This document shows, in pieces, positions 8,735 through 16,159 of a stretch of DNA of 64,000 nucleotides. The notes beneath the pieces are model-generated. The model saw nothing but the letters and a program-made list of their open reading frames with translations, was not told where the DNA came from and searched no databases. Each line of letters starts with the position of its first letter. Within the stretch, counting starts at the first letter, position 1. Made by a program: the position numbers and the translations under genes. The stretch is from Leptolyngbya sp. FACHB-36 (lineage in GTDB: Bacteria > Cyanobacteriota > Cyanobacteriia > Leptolyngbyales > Leptolyngbyaceae), in NCBI RefSeq assembly GCF_014695955.1, contig NZ_JACJPG010000189.1:62001-126000 (forward strand). Direction: 5' to 3'.

Positions 8735-10474
8735 CTAACTGCGACTTCTGAGACTAATTTCCTTGATTAAATCATCTGTGAATGATTGTGTTTTGAACTT
8801 ATCCCTATCAATTGAGCCCTTGGCAGCTTTATCTATACAAATGACTGCTTCTTGAACGAAATTTAGGCATTCATTAGAATCAGCTAAGACCTTAAGAACT
8901 TTGTCGCAATATGGCTCTATCTTTCTTTTGCTGGTGAATGGAGGACGTTCAACTCCTCCCGCCAGATATCGCAAAGCCATTAGAATATGAAAACGACAAA
9001 CTTTGTACTTTGGATCTATAACGTTCGCTCTATTGAACTGATTATCTAATACATAATAAGCACGAGCGCTTGTGTAATACGCAATAGATTCATGCTTTTC
9101 AGCAAAGATGTTTCCACCAACAACCTCCTTGTAGATATTCCCATAGTAACGGGAGGCTAAATGTGGTTGATCAAGGAACATTGCCGCAAAAGTTTTAATC
9201 TGATGAGTAATTGAAACTACTCTTCGCTTAATAACTCCTTGTCTAAATTGACCCGCTTGTCTTTCATAATATAGTGGGTCATCAATGTCCATTTTTGTGT
9301 AGTAAAGCTCCAGTTTTTTCTGGAAGTCTGATAAAGCGAGTAGCTCTTCTTTAGTAACCTCAGTTTGCCGATTACTAGCTTTGATGATATTGTTTACAAT
9401 TTCTTCCTGGGCAGCAACAACTATTTTTATAGGAATATATAGATTTTCAATTCCAGGAACGCTCTGATTCTCGAAAATAACATGGCTTGTTTGACATCCG
9501 TTAACAATTTGATAGTCATTTAATATAAGCTTCTTTCTAATTCCACTGATGGACTTAGCTACAATTGTTATCCCATTATTCAGAACTACAAATTGCTCAA
9601 TTCTGCCTGATTTTAAAGTTTTAGCAATGTCTACATTAACATCAATCTCAGGACCTTTATAGTACCTAACGTTGTCATAAAAAATAGAACTTCTTATTCT
9701 TCCGTATTCATCCTTAATTAGATTTATGAATTCCTTAAATGGTAAAACACCAATAAAAGCTTCAGTAACACCTTTTATCTCTGGCAAGGATACTCGGTCT
9801 TCAAAATCTATTTCAGCAGTTACTGTGGTCTTTGTGCTTCTATAAAGCTTATTAATCTCATCAGCCCCACAAGGAGTAAATATAACTTCTCTAAACAAGT
9901 TTTTGGAGTTATCGAGTAATTTTTCCTTTTGGTCCTCACATAATATTTTTAAGCTTGTGTCGTCATTCCATTGTCCGGTCGTAACATAATACAACTTACA
10001 AGTAGGTTTCACTTTAAGATAAACACTATTGTCGTCAAGAATAAAAGATACTAAATCTGCTTTATGTTGGATGAATTCATTGCTTGTAAGGGAGGATTTT
10101 TTATTAAAGAAGCAATCAACTCCATTAAAGAATTTAAGCAGATCACCACTATCAAATTTACTGGAAGTTTTAGCCTGAACAAATACACAAGTTAAATCCA
10201 GGGAGCCACTAACTCCTATTAATTCCTTAACTTCTTCTTTGGAATCAATCAGTCGTTCGTTTAAAAAGATAGCAATACCATCTATACCTATATCAAAGGG
10301 CAATTGACCAACAGAAACATCATCAACTTCAAATTCTTCCGAAGCATGGTATGGAAGCTCATGTGCTACTACACAGTAATTACAAAAAACTTCAAAGGCA
10401 TGAGCTTCATCAGGAATTGTCGTGCCGTTGTCCCGAAAGTAATCCTCCATTAGGCTTCTTGTAAGTCGATCCAT
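8735..10474 (-). CDS. AIPR family abortive-infection protein
   Basis: 579 residues on the minus strand, opposite to all its neighbours. The core carries the family's conserved features: NNGIT at 299-303, NGCQTS at 325-330 and ASNRQT at 366-371, followed by a helical C-terminal half. The N-terminal part has GIDGIAIFL (Asp65) and VFVQAKTS (Gln100-Lys102), a D...QxK arrangement like PD-(D/E)xK nucleases. AIPR proteins are linked to phage resistance by abortive infection in lactococci. The gene is clearly richer in A+T than the tail genes and I see no CGATCG in it, so it was probably acquired. It splits the tape measure from the hub gene. A weak ribosome site AAGGA lies about 11 bases before the ATG. 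Confidence 0.85.
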   Translation of the reverse strand: MDRLTRSLMEDYFRDNGTTIPDEAHAFEVFCNYCVVAHELPYHASEEFEVDDVSVGQLPFDIGIDGIAIFLNERLIDSKEEVKELIGVSGSLDLTCVFVQAKTSSKFDSGDLLKFFNGVDCFFNKKSSLTSNEFIQHKADLVSFILDDNSVYLKVKPTCKLYYVTTGQWNDDTSLKILCEDQKEKLLDNSKNLFREVIFTPCGADEINKLYRSTKTTVTAEIDFEDRVSLPEIKGVTEAFIGVLPFKEFINLIKDEYGRIRSSIFYDNVRYYKGPEIDVNVDIAKTLKSGRIEQFVVLNNGITIVAKSISGIRKKLILNDYQIVNGCQTSHVIFENQSVPGIENLYIPIKIVVAAQEEIVNNIIKASNRQTEVTKEELLALSDFQKKLELYYTKMDIDDPLYYERQAGQFRQGVIKRRVVSITHQIKTFAAMFLDQPHLASRYYGNIYKEVVGGNIFAEKHESIAYYTSARAYYVLDNQFNRANVIDPKYKVCRFHILMALRYLAGGVERPPFTSKRKIEPYCDKVLKVLADSNECLNFVQEAVICIDKAAKGSIDRDKFKTQSFTDDLIKEISLRSRS

Positions 10475-10978
10475 ATTTCAAAAATCCTTAATTGTTTTAG
10501 AAGTAACACCTTGCAAATCTTAACTTCTAGAAGTACAGAGCACAGACACTAGTGTTACAGAAAGTAGAAGTAATGAGGTACAAGTTCTGTCAAATATAAC
10601 GCCGCCGATTTCAGAAGAGGGGATCTATGAAACAACTTTATTCTCTCTTCACCCATAACGCTCTAGATTTAGGTCACAAGATACTTAATTTACGCAAATA
10701 AATTTTAATGAATGCAAACAGATAGATTTACATTGTAGAAGGTTTGGACAAAAGCCTTGATGATCAATCTTTCTACAATGCAGATTCCGCATAAGCATTC
10801 GTATCCCGGTCAAGTTCTGTTCTGCAATGTGGACAAGAAGTTTGCTCGTCTCGGCACTGTTGCCTTCCAGCGCTTCGCATTCATTGGTCAGGCACCGTAC
10901 CTCGACTCACGCGCCTCTCATCCCGACGCTCACCCTGGCGGTTAGAGCGCGGGGCTTCCCGTCTAAAACCTAAAACTT
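10475..10978. other. 504-bp gap between the AIPR gene and the hub gene
   Basis: The left half is A+T-rich and holds three copies of TAGAAGTA (10498-10505, 10528-10535, 10565-10572), a 12-bp palindrome ACTTCTAGAAGT at 10523-10534 region and a 7-bp inverted pair GTAACAC/GTGTTAC (10503-10509, 10552-10558): possible control sites for the AIPR promoter. A 24-aa frame starting MKQLYSLFTH (10627-10701) is too short to trust. Further right is a 10-bp inverted repeat CATTGTAGAA/TTCTACAATG (10731-10740, 10771-10780) and then a G+C-rich stretch up to the hub start that has no convincing gene. This right part may be the scar of the insertion. Confidence 0.5.
10731..10780. repeat. Inverted repeat with 10-bp arms
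   Basis: CATTGTAGAA at 10731-10740 and its exact complement TTCTACAATG at 10771-10780 enclose 30 bases that contain AAGG...CCTT and TGATCA. No T-run follows, so it is not an obvious terminator. It marks the change from A+T-rich to G+C-rich sequence. Confidence 0.55.
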
Positions 10979-13900
10979 ATGGTCCTTACGATCGCGCCCT
11001 ACAACCCCAAAAGCAAACTCTCGGATGTAGCACCGGGAGAATCCGCCCATCCAGCAGGTGCGGGAACTATCCGATTTGATCTGCGGATATTGACACGCTA
11101 CGGCGCGGTCATTATTGACTTTGGGCAGTTAACTGATCTGTTGTCTTGGAACGACACGCTTTCAACCGAAGGAGCCAGCGGTACCTGGACGCTGAAGATG
11201 CGAGCGTCGCTGTGCAATGAAGCACTGCTGAAAAAGCTGCATCCGGGAATGGTGGTAGAGGCGTACTGCGCTCGCAACGATAACCCGTTGATTGGGGTGG
11301 TGCGAGATCCGAGCACGATCTCGCGGATTGACAGCACTCCTCCTCTACCTGAACTGGCTCAGACGGTGATTGCGCCAACGTCGATCGCTAGCGCTGCGCC
11401 TACAACATCAAGCGCGTCTGCGGGAAATCTGGGAGCCGCAGAAACTGACACCGCGTTCTATCAGAAATTGACGCAGGTGGCAGGACGGCTGGGAATGAAT
11501 CCTGAGCACCTACTGACCGCAATGCTGTATGAGTCAGCGGGAACGCTTTCCCCTTCGATTCGCGGTCCTCACGTGCCGGGGGATGGACAAGCGGTCGGAC
11601 TAATCCAATTCATGCCCTCGACTGCCAGAGGTCTAGGGACAACTGATTCAGCGCTCGCGTCAATGAATCGTGTACAGCAGTTGGACTATGTAGAGAAATA
11701 TTTTCAGCCCTACAAGGGGCGATACTCTAACTTCTACTCAGTTTACGCAACTATTCACGCTGGCAATCCTACAGCGAATCCTAACGGTTCGGACGGATAC
11801 CGCACCACAGGACAGGCAGCAAGTGAGGCGCAGTCGAGGTTTTCCAGCAAGGCTCGAAATCTGCTGCAAGGTGCAGGGGTTAATGCAGCGACAACGACTC
11901 CGATCTCTCCTTCCCCCTCACAAACTCCCACTCCCACGCCACAAATCACCCCGATCGTCGGTCCTACGGTCAAACCCAGCGAAGATCCCTACCTTGATAA
12001 ATGCCCCTACCTGCTGCTGAGAGGTGTCATCACCGACTACGGACGCAGCACTGGGGACGGGACAAGCCTCACGGTGACAGGTGAATCCTACGGCAAAATC
12101 TACAAAGATGCCTTTGTCCTCACCGACCTGAATGCTCCTGAGCTGGCGTCTACGTCGCTGGAAGTCCGCAACAGCACGATCGTTCCGCTCGGCGTTTCGC
12201 TCATCTACTACCGCCTATTGCGCGAATGGGTCGAGGGATTTTGGGGGCAAACTACAGGATGGGAGGCGCGCACCCGTCCGATCCCATTTCCACCGAACTA
12301 CCTCACCCGCATCAACAATGAAGGATCGGTGTGGGCAAACCTGCAATTCCTCGCGATCGAGGGGTTTTTCCACATCTTTGTGGATCACACCGGCGCGATC
12401 GTCTGGGAAAAGTTGCCGTGGTCCTCTCGGTCTCAATCGCTGATTGCAGGGCGCAACTGGGAAGACCTCCCTCTGCTGGAGATGCCAAGTTGGAAAATCT
12501 CCGAGTGGCACGATCGGCTTTCAGAGCAGGGGGTAACGAACTTTATTCGCTGTGTGCCGACTCAGCAGGGGATGTCAGGCGGACAAGACCCAGTGGCGCA
12601 ACCGGGACTGATTTACAACCTGGGTAGCATTCGGCAGTACGGTGGACCGACCAAGCGGGAACTGCTGTTTCCGGTCGGGACCGGGGGAGATCAGTACTAC
12701 ACCAGCGAACCACGTCGCAAGCAGCAGGCGACCATCAACAGCTTTACGGCACTGTGCTCTCTGGAGTCAATCCGTTGGTACGATCGACCCACTCAGCGTG
12801 TCGGGGTGACTGCGCGAGGTGAAGCGGCATGGCGCATCCACACCCGCATCAAGATCGCCGAAGACTGGCACTGCCCTGACGCTAAGCCTGCCGAATATTA
12901 CGTCATCGCCCGCACCCATCAACTCGATTTCACTCGCGGCAGTTGGGCGACGAATCTCGATATGGTGCGCGATCGCCGCAATCGCTATCTAGGGATTGGA
13001 GTGGGAGAGGTTCCGGTTGTGACTGGAACCGGGAACACGGTTCAATCTGTGCTGCATGAGTTTGGGGGTGGAAAATTCAAGCTGCAAGGGATTGCGGCAG
13101 ACCAGCAACGATCGGAGATTGAACGGCAAATTGCGAAAGCGAAAGCTGATCGGCAATCACAGATTCTAGGGCTACCTACTCAACCCGCTAAACCCGCAGT
13201 GGATGCTAGTCGGTTTACGACGGCTAAGGGGTTTAGTTTGTCAGGGCAGAAGGTTTCTTCCCTCAAGCAGTTCGTTGCGCCTGACTTGAAGGGACAGATT
13301 TCGGTTGCAGAGGTGCCCGCGATTCAGGTGTCACTAGTTCCTGACGAGTATTTCTGGTTCGACCGACTCAGCGGCAAGGTAGTCGCGATCGGTAATGATC
13401 CGGTGGCGTGGGCAAAACAAAACGTGGTGCCGCGATTAGGGGAAGAGTCGAAGGCGGTGACGGTAATTCCGCCAAAATCGCCTACGGGCATCACGGCTCC
13501 AACAGGTCCTGCTGCACCGTTTACACCTGTCGATCGGATCTATGTCAGCCGCCTGTACGATGAGTCGCCACCCCTAGCGTGGGACTTTACGTTGGCGCGT
13601 GGGGGAACAGCATTCAACGATCAGGTGATAACACCCGTTCCTTCGCCAATTTCTGGCACCGTTCGGTTCGCTGGGGCAAAAGGTGGCTACGGCAACGCTG
13701 TTGAAATAATCGGTAGCGATGGCGTGATCTGGTTCATGGCTCACATGACTTCAATTTCCGTCAGCCAAGGACAGCAGGTAACGCGAGGGCAGACAATCTC
13801 GATTCAGGGTTGGACAGGGAGCGTCTCCCCAAAAAACGAGGACGGGACGCATATTCACTGCGAGATTGGCAACAACAGCGTACCGCGACTACCGAGAGAA

Positions 13901-13984
13901 ACAACACGCCCGCTACTGGCAGACTATTTCCGCTTTGTCAGTGGCGGAAAATCACCGACTTACGTTGGGGGAAGCGGATTTTGA
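10979..13984 (+). CDS. Baseplate hub protein with lytic transglycosylase and M23-like domains
   Basis: 1001 residues. The N-terminal part (about 1-110) and the centre (about 330-720) resemble gp27/late-control-D type hub proteins, with strands such as GTWTLKMRASLC and an YFQP/WDRL-containing core. Inserted at about 157-290 is a lysozyme-fold lytic transglycosylase: MLYESAGTLSP with the likely catalytic Glu, then AVGLIQFMPSTARGLG and YSVYATIHAGNP. The C-terminus (about 855-980) looks like an M23 LytM peptidase: WFMAHMTSISVSQGQQV, GQTISIQGWTGS and THIHCEI. The usual first zinc-binding His of HxGxD is not seen (the segment reads PLAWDFT), so peptidase activity is doubtful. It would sit at the tail tip and cut peptidoglycan during injection. 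Pro-rich linkers at about 300-325 separate domains. Confidence 0.8.
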   Translation: MVLTIAPYNPKSKLSDVAPGESAHPAGAGTIRFDLRILTRYGAVIIDFGQLTDLLSWNDTLSTEGASGTWTLKMRASLCNEALLKKLHPGMVVEAYCARNDNPLIGVVRDPSTISRIDSTPPLPELAQTVIAPTSIASAAPTTSSASAGNLGAAETDTAFYQKLTQVAGRLGMNPEHLLTAMLYESAGTLSPSIRGPHVPGDGQAVGLIQFMPSTARGLGTTDSALASMNRVQQLDYVEKYFQPYKGRYSNFYSVYATIHAGNPTANPNGSDGYRTTGQAASEAQSRFSSKARNLLQGAGVNAATTTPISPSPSQTPTPTPQITPIVGPTVKPSEDPYLDKCPYLLLRGVITDYGRSTGDGTSLTVTGESYGKIYKDAFVLTDLNAPELASTSLEVRNSTIVPLGVSLIYYRLLREWVEGFWGQTTGWEARTRPIPFPPNYLTRINNEGSVWANLQFLAIEGFFHIFVDHTGAIVWEKLPWSSRSQSLIAGRNWEDLPLLEMPSWKISEWHDRLSEQGVTNFIRCVPTQQGMSGGQDPVAQPGLIYNLGSIRQYGGPTKRELLFPVGTGGDQYYTSEPRRKQQATINSFTALCSLESIRWYDRPTQRVGVTARGEAAWRIHTRIKIAEDWHCPDAKPAEYYVIARTHQLDFTRGSWATNLDMVRDRRNRYLGIGVGEVPVVTGTGNTVQSVLHEFGGGKFKLQGIAADQQRSEIERQIAKAKADRQSQILGLPTQPAKPAVDASRFTTAKGFSLSGQKVSSLKQFVAPDLKGQISVAEVPAIQVSLVPDEYFWFDRLSGKVVAIGNDPVAWAKQNVVPRLGEESKAVTVIPPKSPTGITAPTGPAAPFTPVDRIYVSRLYDESPPLAWDFTLARGGTAFNDQVITPVPSPISGTVRFAGAKGGYGNAVEIIGSDGVIWFMAHMTSISVSQGQQVTRGQTISIQGWTGSVSPKNEDGTHIHCEIGNNSVPRLPRETTRPLLADYFRFVSGGKSPTYVGGSGF

Positions 13985-14106
13985 GTGCCGGAATTAAGAA
14001 GGGGTTCTGATACCGCCAAACCCCAAAGCCCCTTACGTGTCAAAAACGACTGAAATATGGGAGAAATGACAAATCGGAAATGCGGGGAATCGAAAGTTAA
14101 ACCTAA

Positions 14107-14146
14107 GGAAAGGAACTTTGTCAAGTTCTTTCCAGGTTTTTTTTTT
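14107..14146 (+). terminator. Rho-independent terminator after the hub gene
   Basis: GGAAAGGAACTT pairs with AAGTTCTTTCC (one bulge), followed by a run of about ten T from 14137. It would stop transcription from the upstream tail genes before the tRNA and the accessory genes. Confidence 0.8.
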
Positions 14147-14251
14147 AAAAAGCCTTGATCCCCTGGGAACGATAGGGTAAATTTAAACACAGCAAAAGGA
14201 ACTAATGTACTTTGACACTAGCCCTTGTGCTGAAGCTGGCAAAGTGAGATT

Positions 14252-14297
14252 AAAAACACTATCTGTAGATTGGAGAATCGTTAAAACAGATAAGTTT
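14252..14297. repeat. Imperfect inverted repeat upstream of the tRNA
   Basis: AAAAACACTATCTGT and ACAGATAAGTTTTT are near-complementary arms separated by about 16 bases, just left of the tRNA. They could form a hairpin in RNA or be a protein-binding dyad. Confidence 0.4.
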
Positions 14298-14322
14298 TTC
14301 TCACCCTGCTTCTTAGGTCGGT

Positions 14323-14398
14323 GGGGCGGTCGCCAAGTCTGGTAAGGCTCAGAGCTCGCAATTCTGCATCACCAGTTCGAATCTGGTTCGCCCCTCCA
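14323..14398 (+). tRNA. tRNA with anticodon CGC (tRNA-Ala by code)
   Basis: A 76-base cloverleaf with encoded CCA: acceptor GGGGCGG pairs with TCGCCCC (last pair G-T), D stem GCC/GGC, anticodon stem CAGAG/TTCTG with loop CTCGCAA, and T arm ACCAG-TTCGAAT-CTGGT. T33 is present, so the anticodon is CGC, reading GCG (Ala). The acceptor has G3-C70 rather than the G3-U70 pair that marks tRNA-Ala, and the D arm looks more like tRNA-Gln (GTCGCCAAG...GGTAAGGC), so true amino acid identity is uncertain. It lies between the hub terminator and accessory genes, a possible integration site or phage-supplied tRNA. Confidence 0.85.
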
Positions 14399-14431
14399 CC
14401 ATCCACCTACCCACCCATTACGTAGGAGGCA

Positions 14432-14977
14432 ATGATGTACTGCCATAATACTGAACCCGACAACCGGTTTCAAGCCGATGCGCCCGCTGGTATACCCGTA
14501 GCTTTGCGCGTGTTGTCATCCAGTAATCAAGCACAAGAAGGTATAAGTGAGGAGCAAGGAACTCCTTTAAACTCGCTAGACCCGCTCGCTGTTTACATTC
14601 TTGAAGCTGCCCATAGATTAATTCCACCCACTGGTCAGGCAACCATCAAAGAATTCATTGATGAAGTACCAGCGGGTGAGTCAGCCATTAGAGACAGGTT
14701 GAACCTACTCGTTGGCGTTGGCAAACTGAGTTGCCTACCAGGGTCAGGGCGGAGACCAACGCTTTACTATCTTTCAAATCAAGCTGAGATTCCTAGTCCA
14801 AGCATCTTGGACAACATCGACTTGACAGAGGATGAAGTCTTACAGGTAGTTAAGGAAAAAGAAGAAGCGCTTTTAGCCGGTTTAGCTGAGATACAGAAAG
14901 AGTTGGAGGTTGTCATTCAGGATCGCGAGGCTTTAGAAAAAGCGATCGCGGTTCGCCTTAAATACTCAGTGAAGTAA
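14432..14977 (+). CDS. Hypothetical protein, winged-helix-like with C-terminal coiled coil
   Basis: 181 residues. AGGAGG stands just before tandem ATG codons at 14432 and 14435. Residues about 50-115 (PLAVYILEAAHRLIPPTGQ, then TIKEFIDEVPAGESAIRDRL and TLYYLS) look like a winged-helix DNA-binding unit, followed by a charged helix (about 140-181) that may form a coiled coil. It is cotranscribed with the next gene (12 bases apart) in the accessory insertion. A regulator of that unit is a reasonable guess, not more. Confidence 0.6.
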   Translation: MMYCHNTEPDNRFQADAPAGIPVALRVLSSSNQAQEGISEEQGTPLNSLDPLAVYILEAAHRLIPPTGQATIKEFIDEVPAGESAIRDRLNLLVGVGKLSCLPGSGRRPTLYYLSNQAEIPSPSILDNIDLTEDEVLQVVKEKEEALLAGLAEIQKELEVVIQDREALEKAIAVRLKYSVK

Positions 14978-14989
14978 GGAGTAACAAAG

Positions 14990-15895
14990 ATGAAGCGAAG
15001 CAATGTTACTCAAATGGAGCTTGAACTGAAAGTGATAACGTCTAAAGAGGTTGACGGGATTGAAATGGGTGTTTTAGACGATGGAACACCCTTCCTAACA
15101 GAAAGAGGTTTGGCTAAAGTATGCGGAGTTTCAAACAGCACTTTAGTTAAGTATGCAGATAATACTCTTGAGGGTGATGCCCTAAGAGCCACTAAAATCA
15201 GTGAACTGCTTGCTGCTCAGGGCTTTGAAGGCGATTCCCTGTTTGTCCGAACAGAGTATAAAGGCACGTCTGTTAAAGCTTATCCAGATTCAGTCTGCAT
15301 GGCGTTGCTGGAATATTACGCTTTTGAAGCTGGAAGATATTGCAACGAGACAGCTAAAAACAATTACCGCATCTTGGCTAGAAAATCACTCCGGGATTTT
15401 ATCTACCGAATGACTGGTTATGATCCCGTCAAACAAATTTTGCAGTCTTGGCAGCATTTCCATGATCGCTTACTCCTAAATCCTATTCCTGTTGGGTATT
15501 TCAGTGTTTTTCGTGAGACAGCAGACTTGGTTCTAGAATCCATCCGTAATGGACTAGAAATTGACAGCCATACTGTGCCGGATATAAGCGTAGGCAAACT
15601 GTGGAGTGAGCGATGGTTTTCAAGTGATTTAGAAAAAAAGTATGGGGAGCGAGCTAAATATCCACATCTCTACCCTGACTATTTTCCTCAGGCTGTAGCT
15701 AATGGATCAATCGATGTCTACATTTATCCTGTTTCTGTGCTGGGAGAATTCAAGCACTGGATTCAAACTGAGTATCTGCCGCAAAAGTACCCCTCATATT
15801 TGAACCGAAAAGCGAAACAGGGTGTGATCTCGGCATCAAAGGTTCCAAAGATTCTCAAGGCACTAGAGCCAATTCGATTAAATCCAGCAGGGTAA
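14990..15895 (+). CDS. BstA-like / KilA-N-P63C type phage protein
   Basis: 301 residues with AGGAGTAAC before the ATG. The N-terminus (about 20-60) has GVLDDGTPFLTERGLAKVCG followed by SNSTLVKY, a KilA-N or antirepressor-like DNA-binding unit. The C-terminal half has GYFSVFRETADLVLESI, PDISVGKLW and YPDYFPQA, ending in EYLPQKYPSYL, a conserved block that I associate with the BstA abortive-infection proteins and the P63C family. BstA proteins are prophage-encoded and protect lysogens against other phages. It sits between hub and spike genes, where only structural genes are expected. An antirepressor-like regulator is the alternative. Similarity is from memory of the motif and needs a profile search. 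Confidence 0.5.
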   Translation: MKRSNVTQMELELKVITSKEVDGIEMGVLDDGTPFLTERGLAKVCGVSNSTLVKYADNTLEGDALRATKISELLAAQGFEGDSLFVRTEYKGTSVKAYPDSVCMALLEYYAFEAGRYCNETAKNNYRILARKSLRDFIYRMTGYDPVKQILQSWQHFHDRLLLNPIPVGYFSVFRETADLVLESIRNGLEIDSHTVPDISVGKLWSERWFSSDLEKKYGERAKYPHLYPDYFPQAVANGSIDVYIYPVSVLGEFKHWIQTEYLPQKYPSYLNRKAKQGVISASKVPKILKALEPIRLNPAG

Positions 15896-16039
15896 AACGT
15901 CACCTTAATCTTCACAGCAGGGCGGGTGAACGGGTAGGGGTAGCTCTGCTAACTCTCCACAGCGCTTGATAATCTTCGCGATCGCGCTCTACCTTCTGAA
16001 TTGTGTGTTCTCTGCTCCAACCGCTCTTGTGCCGCAGCG
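15896..16039. other. Short non-coding stretch before the spike promoter
   Basis: I see no gene here. It follows the BstA-like gene and leads into the leader of the spike operon at 16040. Confidence 0.5.
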
Positions 16040-16082
16040 TTGACGAGTATTCGCACCACAGCCTAGACTAAAGGTAGATTGC
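16040..16082 (+). promoter_or_regulatory. Promoter of the spike operon (copy 1 of a repeated leader)
   Basis: TTGACG at 16040-16045, 18 bases, then TAGACT at 16064-16069. The 21 bases 16062-16082 are identical to 25426-25446, and the -35 side is also alike (TTCGCAC shared). It lies 50 bases before a terminator-like hairpin. Confidence 0.65.
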
Positions 16083-16113
16083 GGTAGTTTCGCCGCGTCA
16101 AGACTTTATTAGA

Positions 16114-16143
16114 AGCCGTTTCCAATCATTGGAAGCGGCTTTT
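16114..16143 (+). terminator. Leader terminator/attenuator containing the 17-bp palindrome
   Basis: AGCCG and CGGCT extend the palindrome at 16119-16135 to a 13-bp stem followed by TTTT. It stands between the promoter and the spike ATG, so the promoter's transcript must read through it: an attenuator, or the end of the upstream unit. Confidence 0.65.
16119..16135. repeat. 17-bp palindrome, copy 1
   Basis: TTTCCAATCATTGGAAG, one end base off the perfect dyad. Forms the top of the leader hairpin before the spike gene. Confidence 0.9.
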
Positions 16144-16159
16144 GTCATGGCAGTAATTA

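Noticed and set aside
10757-10945. 62-aa plus-strand frame between the AIPR and hub genes
   Set aside because: Composition and lack of ribosome site make it look like chance in a G+C-rich scar; nothing around it supports a gene.
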